A stretch of 64,000 bases of DNA from Chryseobacterium sp. G0162. GTDB lineage: Bacteria; Bacteroidota; Bacteroidia; Flavobacteriales; Weeksellaceae. Shown piece after piece: positions 44,090-51,757 of this stretch. The DNA lies in assembly GCF_003815715.1 (NCBI RefSeq), contig NZ_CP033922.1:434001-498000 (forward strand), read 5' to 3'. Both the position numbers and the translations under genes were made by a program. Within the stretch, counting starts at the first letter, position 1; the number at the start of each line of letters is the position of its first letter. Under the pieces are notes generated by a model. That model had not been told where the DNA came from, ran no database searches, and worked only from the letters and a program-made list of their open reading frames with translations.

Positions 44090-45147
44090 TAGGAATGCTT
44101 TTTATGGGCATACACGTTCACATTCATTCCCATTTTGAGAATATCTATATCTCTTCTTTTTCCATCCACTCTGATTCTCACAGGAATACGCTGCACAATT
44201 TTCACATAGTTCCCCGTGGAGTTATCAGGCGGCAATAATGAAAAACTGGAGCCTGTAGCCGGTGATAATGAAATAATAGTTCCTTGAAATTCTTTGTCAG
44301 GATAAGAGTCTGCAACAATTTTCACCTGATCTCCAATTTTCATATCCTTGATTTGGGTTTCCTTGTAATTCGCAACCACCCATTTATCGGTTTCATTATT
44401 AACAATGAATGCCAGCGTTTCTCCCGCATCAATCATCTGCCCTACTTCAACGGTTCGTCTTCCCATTCTTCCATCATAAGAAGCAACTACTGCGGTATAG
44501 CTTACATCTAATTTATGACGGTCTAATAAAGCTTCCAGTCTTGCAATTTCAGCCTGTACCACTGTTTTTTCAGCCTGAATATCATTAATTTTAGATACAG
44601 AAGCCGCATAATTATCCTTAGACGATTGATAATCACTTTCATTCACATCCAGGGTTGCTTTCACATCTTCAAGTCTCTGTTTTGTAGCCGATTCTTCATC
44701 GTAAAGCTTTTTATAACGGTTGTAATCAAGCTGTTGTTTCCAGACTTTTGCCTTACTGGCATCTACCTGTGCCTGTGCAGCTGCAGCTTCTTTCTCTGTG
44801 GTCCCCGTATTACTCTGTAAAACTTTTAGCTGTGCACGGGCTTTCTGAAGGGCTGCCTGAGTTTGTTTTTGCTGAAGAACATACTCACGGTTATCAATCA
44901 ATAAAAGAGTATCTCCTTTTTTAACTTCCTGATTTTCCTCAAATTTTACAGCCACGATGAAACCGCCAGCCCTTGAAATAACCGGATTCACATATTCCTG
45001 AATCTGAGCGTCATTGGTCTGCTCATATCTGTAATAATTTTTTAGGGTAAAACCGCCCCAAACAGCAAGTGCGGCAACGATTAAAACTGAAATCCATCCT
45101 GTGATCTTTGTGATCAGCCTATCGGTAGGGGTATATTTTTTTTTCAT
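44089..45147 (-). CDS. HlyD/EmrA-type membrane fusion protein
   Basis: 352 residues from ATG 45147 (MKKKYTPTDRLITKITGWISVL); the longer frame overlaps the TolC gene and is not native. One N-terminal membrane helix, biotinyl-lipoyl halves (VNPVISRAGGFIVAVKFEENQEVKKGDTLLLID; VVASYDGRMGRRTVEVGQMIDAG) around a long hairpin, and a beta-barrel. Adaptor between MFS pump and TolC. ATG is 4 bases after the TolC stop. Confidence 0.92.
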   Translation of the reverse strand: MKKKYTPTDRLITKITGWISVLIVAALAVWGGFTLKNYYRYEQTNDAQIQEYVNPVISRAGGFIVAVKFEENQEVKKGDTLLLIDNREYVLQQKQTQAALQKARAQLKVLQSNTGTTEKEAAAAQAQVDASKAKVWKQQLDYNRYKKLYDEESATKQRLEDVKATLDVNESDYQSSKDNYAASVSKINDIQAEKTVVQAEIARLEALLDRHKLDVSYTAVVASYDGRMGRRTVEVGQMIDAGETLAFIVNNETDKWVVANYKETQIKDMKIGDQVKIVADSYPDKEFQGTIISLSPATGSSFSLLPPDNSTGNYVKIVQRIPVRIRVDGKRRDIDILKMGMNVNVYAHKKHS

Positions 45148-45151
45148 TGTA

Positions 45152-46474
45152 TTATAAAACGCCTGTAATATTTTGTAGTAAATAATAATTGTTCTGTGCC
45201 ATGATTTTTGCCGCTTCCAATTCAAATTTTGTCTGAAGTAGCTGGATATCCGCATCTAAAAGTTCTGTAATAAGGGAAGTCTGATTGAAGTAAGTATTTT
45301 TAATAATACGTGCATTCTCCTTAGCCTGCGCAACATTGGTTTCAGCAACCTTGATCTGTTCAAGCGCTTCCTGATACCTCAAATAAGCTTCTTTTACCTG
45401 TTGTCTTACCTTGTCTTCAGTATCTTTATGAACTTCCTCTTCTTTTTCAAATTCAAGCTTAGCCGCCTTTACTTTATTAGTATTGTGATACAGTGATGAG
45501 ATCGAAAATGAAGCCTTTACCCCAACAATTCCCAATGAATACCAATATGGATTGTATGGGTAAAGGAAGATCTGCGGATTGGCGTAATAAAACTCACCAT
45601 ACATCCCGACTTTAGGGCTTACATTGGCTTTAACCTGTTTCAGTCTGAGCTTGCTTAATTCAGTCTGCTGTTCAGAAACATGATAATCGAATGAATGATC
45701 CAGCGCCAATTTCAGATAATCTGCATAAGTAGTATTGGCATCCCATTGATTAGAAGGGTTTTCCGGAATAACGACCTCCTCATCAGGAACTCCTAAAATA
45801 ATATTCAGTTTCTGCATGGCAATCAGAATATCATTTTCAATAGTCACCAAGGTCATTTTACGTTTCGAAAGTTCAAGTTCTATTCTTAAAACATCACTTT
45901 TTAGAACTACTCCGTTTTTATATAAAGACTTAATTTCTTTAAGCTGTACCTCCTGATCTTTTATATCCTGTTTGATAAGATCCCTGAAGATTAATGTTTT
46001 CTGAAGTTCAAGATAAAGGGTTGCTGTTTTGTAATGGATATCGGAAATCGCCTGTTCTTTCTTAATTTCTTTGACTTTCTGCAAAGTTTGGTTTTCTTTG
46101 ATTTTAAGATTGAGCTTATTTCCGTTGTAAATATTCAGATAAAAATCGGCTCCGACTCTGTAAAGGGTGTGGATCACCTCGTGTTGGGTAGGTTTGGAAA
46201 AAATTCCGTTTTCATAGATAGGGATGTTGGAAGCTTTTTCAGCAGATCCTTTGACTTGTATTTCCGGGAGCCGTTCTCGTTTGGCATCTTTTACTTCTGT
46301 TTCGGCAATGTCTACACTGATGGTGTTGATTTTAATATGACGGCTGTTTTCTTCAGCTCTTTGCCATGCGTCTTTTAGAGAGATTCGGATGGTATCATTT
46401 CGTGGACTGCCTGTCTGAGCTGATAAAGTGTAGGAAGCTCCCAACATCAGCAGTCCGGTGACATAAATTTTCAT
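45152..46474 (-). CDS. TolC-family outer-membrane protein
   Basis: 440 residues. Signal peptide ending TLSAQ, then two OEP repeats (DAWQRAEENSRHIKINTISVDIAETEVKDAKRERLPEIQVKGS; HSFDYHVSEQQTELSKLRLKQVKANVSPKVGMYGEF). No lipobox, unlike the RND-linked channel at 20178. Exit duct for the EmrAB-like pump; first gene of the operon. A TAnnTTTG (46507-46500, reverse) lies 26 bases upstream. Confidence 0.92.
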   Translation of the reverse strand: MKIYVTGLLMLGASYTLSAQTGSPRNDTIRISLKDAWQRAEENSRHIKINTISVDIAETEVKDAKRERLPEIQVKGSAEKASNIPIYENGIFSKPTQHEVIHTLYRVGADFYLNIYNGNKLNLKIKENQTLQKVKEIKKEQAISDIHYKTATLYLELQKTLIFRDLIKQDIKDQEVQLKEIKSLYKNGVVLKSDVLRIELELSKRKMTLVTIENDILIAMQKLNIILGVPDEEVVIPENPSNQWDANTTYADYLKLALDHSFDYHVSEQQTELSKLRLKQVKANVSPKVGMYGEFYYANPQIFLYPYNPYWYSLGIVGVKASFSISSLYHNTNKVKAAKLEFEKEEEVHKDTEDKVRQQVKEAYLRYQEALEQIKVAETNVAQAKENARIIKNTYFNQTSLITELLDADIQLLQTKFELEAAKIMAQNNYYLLQNITGVL

Positions 46475-46571
46475 TTGAATTTTTCGAATTATTGCACTGC
46501 AAATTTATTGGCAATCCTGAAATTATTTTTATCTAAAATAGTCAACTTTTACATGATTCCGGCCAAATGAT

Positions 46572-46579
46572 TATATTTG
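46572..46579 (+). promoter_or_regulatory. -7 element TATATTTG of the AraC regulator gene
   Basis: TAnnTTTG 28 bases before ATG 46607; no ideal TTG at -33. The reverse strand carries another -7 match (46507-46500) for the pump operon, so the 132-bp gap holds two divergent promoters. Confidence 0.5.
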
Positions 46580-46606
46580 CATTTTCATCAGTATTTTAGT
46601 TTTGAT

Positions 46607-47404
46607 ATGGGATTAATTGCAGCACTTCCGGACATCGACAAACATGAGAAAAGTGTATTCGTCATGCATGAAAAATCAGAGAAACTGATTCCGTTTCATA
46701 AACATACAAAAGGGCAATTAAGCTATGTAGAAGGCGGTATTGCTTATATCACCATTGATAACAGGACATATGTGGTACCTGCAAGACATTTCTTTTGGAT
46801 TCCACAGGGTATGGAACATATTCTGGAAATTGGGCATACTGCCACTGTTCTGCGTTCTCTTTATTTTTATGCTCATGATGATGTTTCAGATGCTTTTTAT
46901 GGCAGACTGGGAATATATCCCGCTTCGGAACTTTTGATCCAGATGATTAAATATACGGAAATGTGGGATGAGAAACATGTCACTGATAAAGATGAAAATT
47001 TTGAGTTCTTGGTCGCATTAAAAAAGATCCTGCCTAAAACTCATAAACAGCCTCTACCTATAATTCTTCCAGCGACCCACAATAAACAAATGATGAAAAT
47101 AGTCTCTTATCTTGAATGGAATATGGGAGAAAAATTGACTCTTGCTAATGTAAGCGCCCGATTTGGATTGAGTGAGCGTTCTATGTCCCGATTGTTTAAA
47201 GCAGATATGGATATTTCTTTTCTTCAATACCTGAAAACATTAAGGATCATTAAAGCTATTGAACTGCTTCTCAATACAGATAAACCTATTAACGAAATTG
47301 CTGATGATGTTGGTTACAGCTCAATTAGTGCATTTAGTGATACCTTTCATGAGTTTACCCAATCCAGACCTTCTGATCTTAGGAAAAGCAGTAAGACTTT
47401 TTAA
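46607..47404 (+). CDS. AraC-family regulator with cupin domain, divergent from efflux operon
   Basis: 265 residues from ATG 46607 (MGLIAALPDIDKHEKSVFVMH); the frame upstream begins at TTG. N-terminal cupin (IPFHKHTKGQLSYVEGGIAYITIDNRTYVVPARHFFWIPQGMEH) with His ligands, C-terminal AraC domain (TLANVSARFGLSERSMSRLFKADMDISFLQYLKTLRIIKAIELL). Likely regulates the TolC-HlyD-MFS operon. Confidence 0.9.
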   Translation: MGLIAALPDIDKHEKSVFVMHEKSEKLIPFHKHTKGQLSYVEGGIAYITIDNRTYVVPARHFFWIPQGMEHILEIGHTATVLRSLYFYAHDDVSDAFYGRLGIYPASELLIQMIKYTEMWDEKHVTDKDENFEFLVALKKILPKTHKQPLPIILPATHNKQMMKIVSYLEWNMGEKLTLANVSARFGLSERSMSRLFKADMDISFLQYLKTLRIIKAIELLLNTDKPINEIADDVGYSSISAFSDTFHEFTQSRPSDLRKSSKTF

Positions 47405-47450
47405 TCTTTTGAATAGTAGGATAGAACTACCATATCAATTTCCACCTTTT

Positions 47451-48056
47451 TTAGTTTTTAACGAACTTTGTTCTGCTGTGAATTAATTCTCCATTTTTAT
47501 AGATAAAATAATCAATTCTGCTTCCTGACTTCTGCCACCATTCCCCATGAGGTAGACCATTCTCATATATTTCTATTTTAATGGGATTAATAGTTTGTTT
47601 ATAATTTTTATCCCCTGACAACGATTTTATAGCGTCCATGTTTTCTGTAGAATAGAAATCTTCATTCCTATAATATTTCCAAACTCCATCTTTCATTCCA
47701 TTTTTAAATACTGCAACTATGCTATATGGACTATACTCGCTCCATGATTCATTAATATTTACGATCTTATAAGTTCCATTTATGGGCGTCTGATTACTCC
47801 TTAGCAGTAATTTATCATTACAATTAGGTTTAATATAAATTGGACCTTCAAAATTGAATGATTTTTTATCCTTTACTGCTTTAATTACAGTCACTCCATC
47901 AGAAAATGATTCATTATAACGCATACAATTTCCCCAATATATTTCAGAGGAGCTCAATTGAGGGATTGAATCTACTTTAACATTAATGTTTGAGTTTGCT
48001 TTACACGAAACAAATAATGCTAATAAAAGAATATAATTAAGAAATCTCTGTACCAT
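47451..48056 (-). CDS. Lipoprotein with MORN/YwqK-like repeats, unknown function
   Basis: 201 residues. Lipobox LFVSC (Cys18). Two MORN-like turns: FKNGMKDGVWKYYRN (about 115-129) and YENGLPHGEWWQKSGSRIDYFIYKNGELI (about 164-192), as in YwqK-type proteins often listed as antitoxins or immunity-like. Its 5' end overlaps the truncated metalloprotease by 20 bp. No further function can be given. Confidence 0.75.
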   Translation of the reverse strand: MVQRFLNYILLLALFVSCKANSNINVKVDSIPQLSSSEIYWGNCMRYNESFSDGVTVIKAVKDKKSFNFEGPIYIKPNCNDKLLLRSNQTPINGTYKIVNINESWSEYSPYSIVAVFKNGMKDGVWKYYRNEDFYSTENMDAIKSLSGDKNYKQTINPIKIEIYENGLPHGEWWQKSGSRIDYFIYKNGELIHSRTKFVKN

Positions 48057-48648
48057 TAGTTGCGTTTATTTTAATTAAATCTCCTCTTTGAGAAGATGTT
48101 CTTACATCTCCAAGCATAATATCCCACTGATATTTATACAAATATATTCCAAAATCTACAGGAATAGTTACAATACTAGAATCTTTTGGGTAATCCATTA
48201 CATTAAGAGTTTCACTTTTAATAAAATGATGCCTATTACTATTTTCAGTAAAGTCTACAAATGGATGATGCAAAGCTAATGAATGTCCTACCTCATGAGC
48301 AGGGACTTCTTTTGCATTTTCTTCCAGTAATGACCTTGCTAAAATTAAATATTTACTATCATAAGAAACTTGATCTACTCTTCCTTTAAAATTATTGTAA
48401 ATTTCCATTCCTGAACTATCTAAACCATTATATTCAACTATAGTAAAAGGAATTAAAAAAATCAAAATTCCTCTTTCATCTTGCCCGTTTGATCTAATAT
48501 ATTCTCTTATTAAACCATTGATAAGATCATCAGAATTCACTCTTAAAGTAAAATCATTATATTCACTATATTGAAGTAGTGATCTCTTAATTAGATCTAC
48601 CCCATTTGTTATTGAAGAAGGTGGAGAATTGAAATATGTAGCACTTCG
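48037..48648 (-). pseudogene. Metzincin-type zinc metalloprotease, 5'-truncated
   Basis: The frame holds HEVGHSLALHH (an HEXXHXXGXXH-type site with Ala for Gly) and the Met-turn NVMDY, so an M43/metzincin protease is clear. Open frame continues upstream of GTG 48540 to 48648 (NGVDLIKRSLLQYSEYNDFTLRV) with family-like residues but no ATG, and stops at TGA 48649-48651. Signal peptide and N-terminal part are missing. The sequence beyond resembles a dispersed spacer repeat. Most likely a broken gene; use of GTG 48540 would give a 167-residue protein. Confidence 0.65.
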
Positions 48649-48762
48649 TCAGTAATACATATGAAAATTATGTGTTTTCAGAAATTTATGAAGTAAAAAA
48701 TCTTTTGTGTCTTTTGCTGTTAAAGAAAACCTCAATTTATGATCTTTATCAAACCCACTTAA
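48649..48762. other. Spacer with short repeat-like sequence
   Basis: Contains TTTTGTGTCTTTTGCTGTTAAAG-like wording typical of flavobacterial spacer repeats; borders the truncated end of the protease gene. Confidence 0.4.
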
Positions 48763-48788
48763 AATAAAAGACTATTTTATCTTTTATT
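48763..48788. promoter_or_regulatory. NsrR-like operator, site 1 (Rrf2 gene)
   Basis: Perfect palindrome AATAAAAGA (48763-48771), 8-base spacer, TCTTTTATT (48780-48788), overlapping the expected -33 region of the Rrf2 gene promoter. Implies autoregulation. Confidence 0.7.
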
Positions 48789-48801
48789 AAAAATAAATTT
48801 A

Positions 48802-48809
48802 TACCTTTG
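48802..48809 (+). promoter_or_regulatory. -7 element TACCTTTG of the Rrf2 gene
   Basis: TAnnTTTG 21 bases before ATG 48830. Its -33 region falls inside the palindrome. Confidence 0.65.
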
Positions 48810-48829
48810 TCCTATAAAATTCAGCTAAA

Positions 48830-49261
48830 ATGTTTTCAAAAACCTGCGAATATGCCTTAAGAGCACTAATTTACATTGCCCAGCAATCTAAAAATGACAG
48901 CAGGGTCGGTATTAAGGATATTGCCAAAAGCATCAATTCCCCCGAACATTTTATTGCAAAAATTCTACAGGATCTGAGCAGAAAAGGATTTGTACAATCT
49001 GCAAAAGGCCCAAACGGAGGATTTTATATGGATTCTAGAAATCTGAATACCACCATTGCAGATATTGTAAGGGAAATAGATGGTGATAAATTATTTTCAG
49101 GCTGTGGGCTTGGACTTAAGCAATGCTCAGAAACTCATCCCTGTCCGCTTCATGAACAATTCAAAAGCATCAGACAGAACCTTCGCATTATGCTTGAAAC
49201 CTCTAAAATACAGATGTTTGTAGATAACCTTGATTTAGAATTGACTTATCTTAAAACGTAA
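48830..49261 (+). CDS. NsrR-like Rrf2-family transcriptional regulator
   Basis: 143 residues. N-terminal winged HTH (SKTCEYALRALIYIAQQ; GIKDIAKSINSPEHFIAKILQDLSRKGFVQSAKGPNGGF) and three cluster-binding cysteines C92, C99, C105 (GCGLGLKQCSETHPCPLH). Rrf2 proteins of this kind bind an Fe-S cluster that reacts with NO. The next genes encode qNOR, RIC and hemerythrin, so NO-dependent derepression is the likely role. A matching palindrome occurs three times in the cluster. Confidence 0.9.
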   Translation: MFSKTCEYALRALIYIAQQSKNDSRVGIKDIAKSINSPEHFIAKILQDLSRKGFVQSAKGPNGGFYMDSRNLNTTIADIVREIDGDKLFSGCGLGLKQCSETHPCPLHEQFKSIRQNLRIMLETSKIQMFVDNLDLELTYLKT

Positions 49262-49276
49262 AAAAAATTTTAAAAC

Positions 49277-49302
49277 AATAAAAGATAAAAAGGTCTTAAT
49301 AT
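49277..49302. promoter_or_regulatory. NsrR-like operator, site 2
   Basis: AATAAAAGA (49277-49285), 8-base spacer, TCTTAATAT (49294-49302): left half identical to site 1, right half partly conserved. Located 17 bases before the ATG of the 4-TM protein gene. Confidence 0.6.
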
Positions 49303-49318
49303 ATTTAAATTAAAAAAA

Positions 49319-49780
49319 ATGAAGATTCATCTCAAAAACCCTTTCGTACTGATGTTATTCAGCCTTATGGCAGGAATGTTTATAACGGTCAGTTTTTTAG
49401 AAACTCCATTGAAGTTTCAGGTACAGGGAATGACCTTAACAACAGCTTTAGGGTTGGGAAAAATTATGTTTGGAATCTCTACTAACATACAATGGATATT
49501 TCTGATCTTAATTCTGATACTTATGATAGTTAGCTATAAGAACTACACCAAAACCGACTTTATGATTCTCATAGCCTTAGTCACTATACTTGCTTCAGAA
49601 CATCTTTGGATGTTACCGGTTCTGAATTCAAGAGTTGATTTACTTTCATCCGGCAAACCTTTATCACCTACTCCACTGCATGATTATTTTATTTATGCTG
49701 AAGCAGGAAAAGCTGCCCTTCTGATGCTTGCCATTATATTACAATTTAAAATCCAGTCTCATGAAAACAGATCCTATTGA
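49319..49780 (+). CDS. Four-helix membrane protein of unknown function in the NO cluster
   Basis: 153 residues with four predicted membrane helices: PFVLMLFSLMAGMFITVSF, IQWIFLILILILMIVSY, DFMILIALVTILASEHLWM and GKAALLMLAIILQF. No family name is recognised. It is preceded by operator site 2 and overlaps the methyltransferase gene by 20 bp, so it belongs to the NO-response operon. A role as heme/electron-transfer partner or membrane sensor would be speculation. Confidence 0.75.
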   Translation: MKIHLKNPFVLMLFSLMAGMFITVSFLETPLKFQVQGMTLTTALGLGKIMFGISTNIQWIFLILILILMIVSYKNYTKTDFMILIALVTILASEHLWMLPVLNSRVDLLSSGKPLSPTPLHDYFIYAEAGKAALLMLAIILQFKIQSHENRSY

Positions 49781-50537
49781 AAAAATGTCCGCCCATTGGC
49801 TATTAGCTAAAATTGGCAAAAAAGTACTTCGCCCAGGGGGTATTGCCCTTACTCATAAAATGTTATCAATGTTAAATATAACAATCAATGATGATGTAGT
49901 GGAATTTGCTCCCGGCCTTGGGCTGACAGCAGAAATAACTTTGAAAAAAAGACCAAAATCTTACACAGGGATTGATGCAGACGAAAATGCCATAAGTTAT
50001 TTGAACAGTAAGTTTGAACAAAGTCCTGCAGTATTCCGATTGGGAAACGCAGCACTAAGCGCTCTACCTGAACAGTCTGCAGATAAAGTATACGGGGAAG
50101 CCATGCTGAGCATGCATGCGGATCACAGAAAATCTGAAATTATTCAGGAAGCTTCCAGGATTTTAGTACCTCAGGGATTTTATGCGATTCATGAACTTGC
50201 TTTAACTCCTGACAACCTCGATGAAAATGTAAAATTACAGATACAGAAAGAACTTGCCTTATCCCTAAAAGTAAACACAAGACCATTAACTGTCTCGGAA
50301 TGGACCTGTTTACTAGAAAAGGAAGGCTTTCAGGTGATAAAAATAGAAACTGCTCCCATGCATCTTTTAAAGCCTCAAAGAATCATCAGTGATGAAGGAT
50401 TTTCCGGATTCCTGAAAATTGCAGGGAATATCATAACGCAGCCTAAAATCCGATCCCGGATCAAACAGATCAGGAAGGCTTTTAAAAAATATGATGACTA
50501 CCTCTGTGCCGTAGCTATTCTTGCTCAGAAAAAATAA
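49761..50537 (+). CDS. Class I SAM-dependent methyltransferase in the NO cluster
   Basis: 258 residues from ATG 49761 (MKTDPIEKMSAHWLLAKIG). SAM motif VVEFAPGLGLTAEITL, acidic loop TGIDADENAI, then DKVYGEAMLSMHADHRKSEIIQEASRIL in the Methyltransf_11 layout. Overlaps the 4-TM gene and lies 18 bp before the cytochrome gene. Its presence inside an NO-defence operon is unusual; substrate unknown. Confidence 0.85.
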   Translation: MKTDPIEKMSAHWLLAKIGKKVLRPGGIALTHKMLSMLNITINDDVVEFAPGLGLTAEITLKKRPKSYTGIDADENAISYLNSKFEQSPAVFRLGNAALSALPEQSADKVYGEAMLSMHADHRKSEIIQEASRILVPQGFYAIHELALTPDNLDENVKLQIQKELALSLKVNTRPLTVSEWTCLLEKEGFQVIKIETAPMHLLKPQRIISDEGFSGFLKIAGNIITQPKIRSRIKQIRKAFKKYDDYLCAVAILAQKK

Positions 50538-50555
50538 TTTTAAATGATATGCATT

Positions 50556-50978
50556 ATGAAAATACAACTTTTTAATACCGGAATCATTCTGACCTTAGCC
50601 TCTATTCTCTTATCCTGCTCAAAGCCTGAAACTACACCGATTCCACAAGCAGATCCATATTCTGCACAGCAATCTTCCCAACCTGTAGAGACAGCCCCGG
50701 CACCACCCATTGCAAGTACAGTTTCTGTAGAGGAAGGCCTGAAACTAATTGAAGGAATGGATTGTCTTACCTGTCATAAAACAGATTCAAAATTAATAGG
50801 TCCATCCTATCAGGAAGTCGCTGCAAAATATACTGAAGCAGATATTGATAGGCTGGCTCAGAAAATCATTGAAGGCGGAAAAGGAAATTGGGGTGATATT
50901 CCAATGGCTCCTCATAATGGCTTGAGTAAAGACAACGCAAAACTTATGGTGAAGTATATTCTTTCATTAAAGAAGTAA
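50556..50978 (+). CDS. Cytochrome c lipoprotein (class I)
   Basis: 140 residues from ATG 50556. Lipobox ILLSC, a Pro/Gln/Ser-rich tether, then a small cytochrome c domain with heme site CLTCH, K-x-IGPSY after it and the axial Met in DIPMAPH. Membrane-anchored periplasmic electron carrier; may feed the NO reductase or a terminal oxidase, although the qNOR here takes quinol. Confidence 0.88.
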   Translation: MKIQLFNTGIILTLASILLSCSKPETTPIPQADPYSAQQSSQPVETAPAPPIASTVSVEEGLKLIEGMDCLTCHKTDSKLIGPSYQEVAAKYTEADIDRLAQKIIEGGKGNWGDIPMAPHNGLSKDNAKLMVKYILSLKK

Positions 50979-50992
50979 AAAAAATTTAAAAT

Positions 50993-51018
50993 AATAAAAG
51001 ACAAAAAAGTATTATATT
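50993..51018. promoter_or_regulatory. NsrR-like operator, site 3
   Basis: AATAAAAGA (50993-51001), 8-base spacer, TATTATATT (51010-51018); 7 of 9 right-half bases match site 1. It ends directly before ATG 51019. The surrounding ~40 bases closely resemble the site 2 region. Confidence 0.6.
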
Positions 51019-51744
51019 ATGAACACAAAGACAGATTTTATAGGAAATATGGTAGCTGAAGACTTCAGAACTGCTGCTATTTTTAAAAGACACGGAATCG
51101 ATTTCTGCTGTAAAGGCGGAAGAACAATAGAAGAAGCATGTAGCAATAAAAAGCTTAATCCGGAAAAAATTTATGAAGAGCTGGAAGCTCTCCCAAAAAA
51201 TGAAGGCACTTCTATCGACTTCAATAGCTGGCCACTGGATCTTCTGGCAGATTATATCGAGAAAACACACCATCGGTATGTGGAGGAAAAAACTTCCGTT
51301 TTACAGGCTTTTCTTGATAAATTATGCAAAGTTCACGGAGGCAGACATCCGGAATTATTTGAGATCAACGCCATATTTAATGAATCTGCTCACGATCTGG
51401 CAGCTCACATGAAAAAAGAAGAACTGATCCTGTTTCCTTTTGTAAGAAATATGATAAAATCCAAAACATCCGGAAAAAACCTGCTACAACCCCCATTCGG
51501 AACAGTAGAAAATCCGGTGCATATGATGCAGCATGAACATACAGTAGAAGGAGACCGTTTCAGAAAAATAGCAGAGATTACACATGAATACACTCCTCCT
51601 GCTGATGCGTGCAATACGTATAAAGTGGCTTTTGCTATGCTCCAGGATTTTGAAAATGACCTTCACAAACATATTCATCTTGAAAATAATATTCTTTTCC
51701 CGAAAGCCATCCAATTGGAAAAAGAATTTAGTCTTGAACCTTAA
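51019..51744 (+). CDS. ric: Iron-sulfur cluster repair di-iron protein (RIC/ScdA/YtfE)
   Basis: 241 residues. N-terminal ScdA part DFRTAAIFKRHGIDFCCKGGRTIEEAC, then a hemerythrin-like di-iron core with His in HHRYVEEK, HMKKEELILFPF, MQHEHTVEGD and HKHIHLENNILFPKA. Repairs Fe-S clusters damaged by NO or oxidants in the cytoplasm. Preceded by operator site 3 and 13 bp upstream of qNOR. Confidence 0.95.
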   Translation: MNTKTDFIGNMVAEDFRTAAIFKRHGIDFCCKGGRTIEEACSNKKLNPEKIYEELEALPKNEGTSIDFNSWPLDLLADYIEKTHHRYVEEKTSVLQAFLDKLCKVHGGRHPELFEINAIFNESAHDLAAHMKKEELILFPFVRNMIKSKTSGKNLLQPPFGTVENPVHMMQHEHTVEGDRFRKIAEITHEYTPPADACNTYKVAFAMLQDFENDLHKHIHLENNILFPKAIQLEKEFSLEP

Positions 51745-51757
51745 AAACTGATTCCAA

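Noticed and set aside
45148..45255. 36-residue N-terminal extension of the HlyD adaptor
   Set aside because: Lies wholly inside the TolC coding region in another frame; ATG 45147 precedes the expected membrane helix.
46577..46606. N-terminal extension of the AraC regulator
   Set aside because: Begins at TTG inside the -7 promoter element; ATG 46607 is the better start.
48649..48760. Upstream exon-like frame ending HMYY joined to the protease
   Set aside because: In frame but interrupted by a stop and similar to spacer-repeat wording; no evidence it belongs to the protease.
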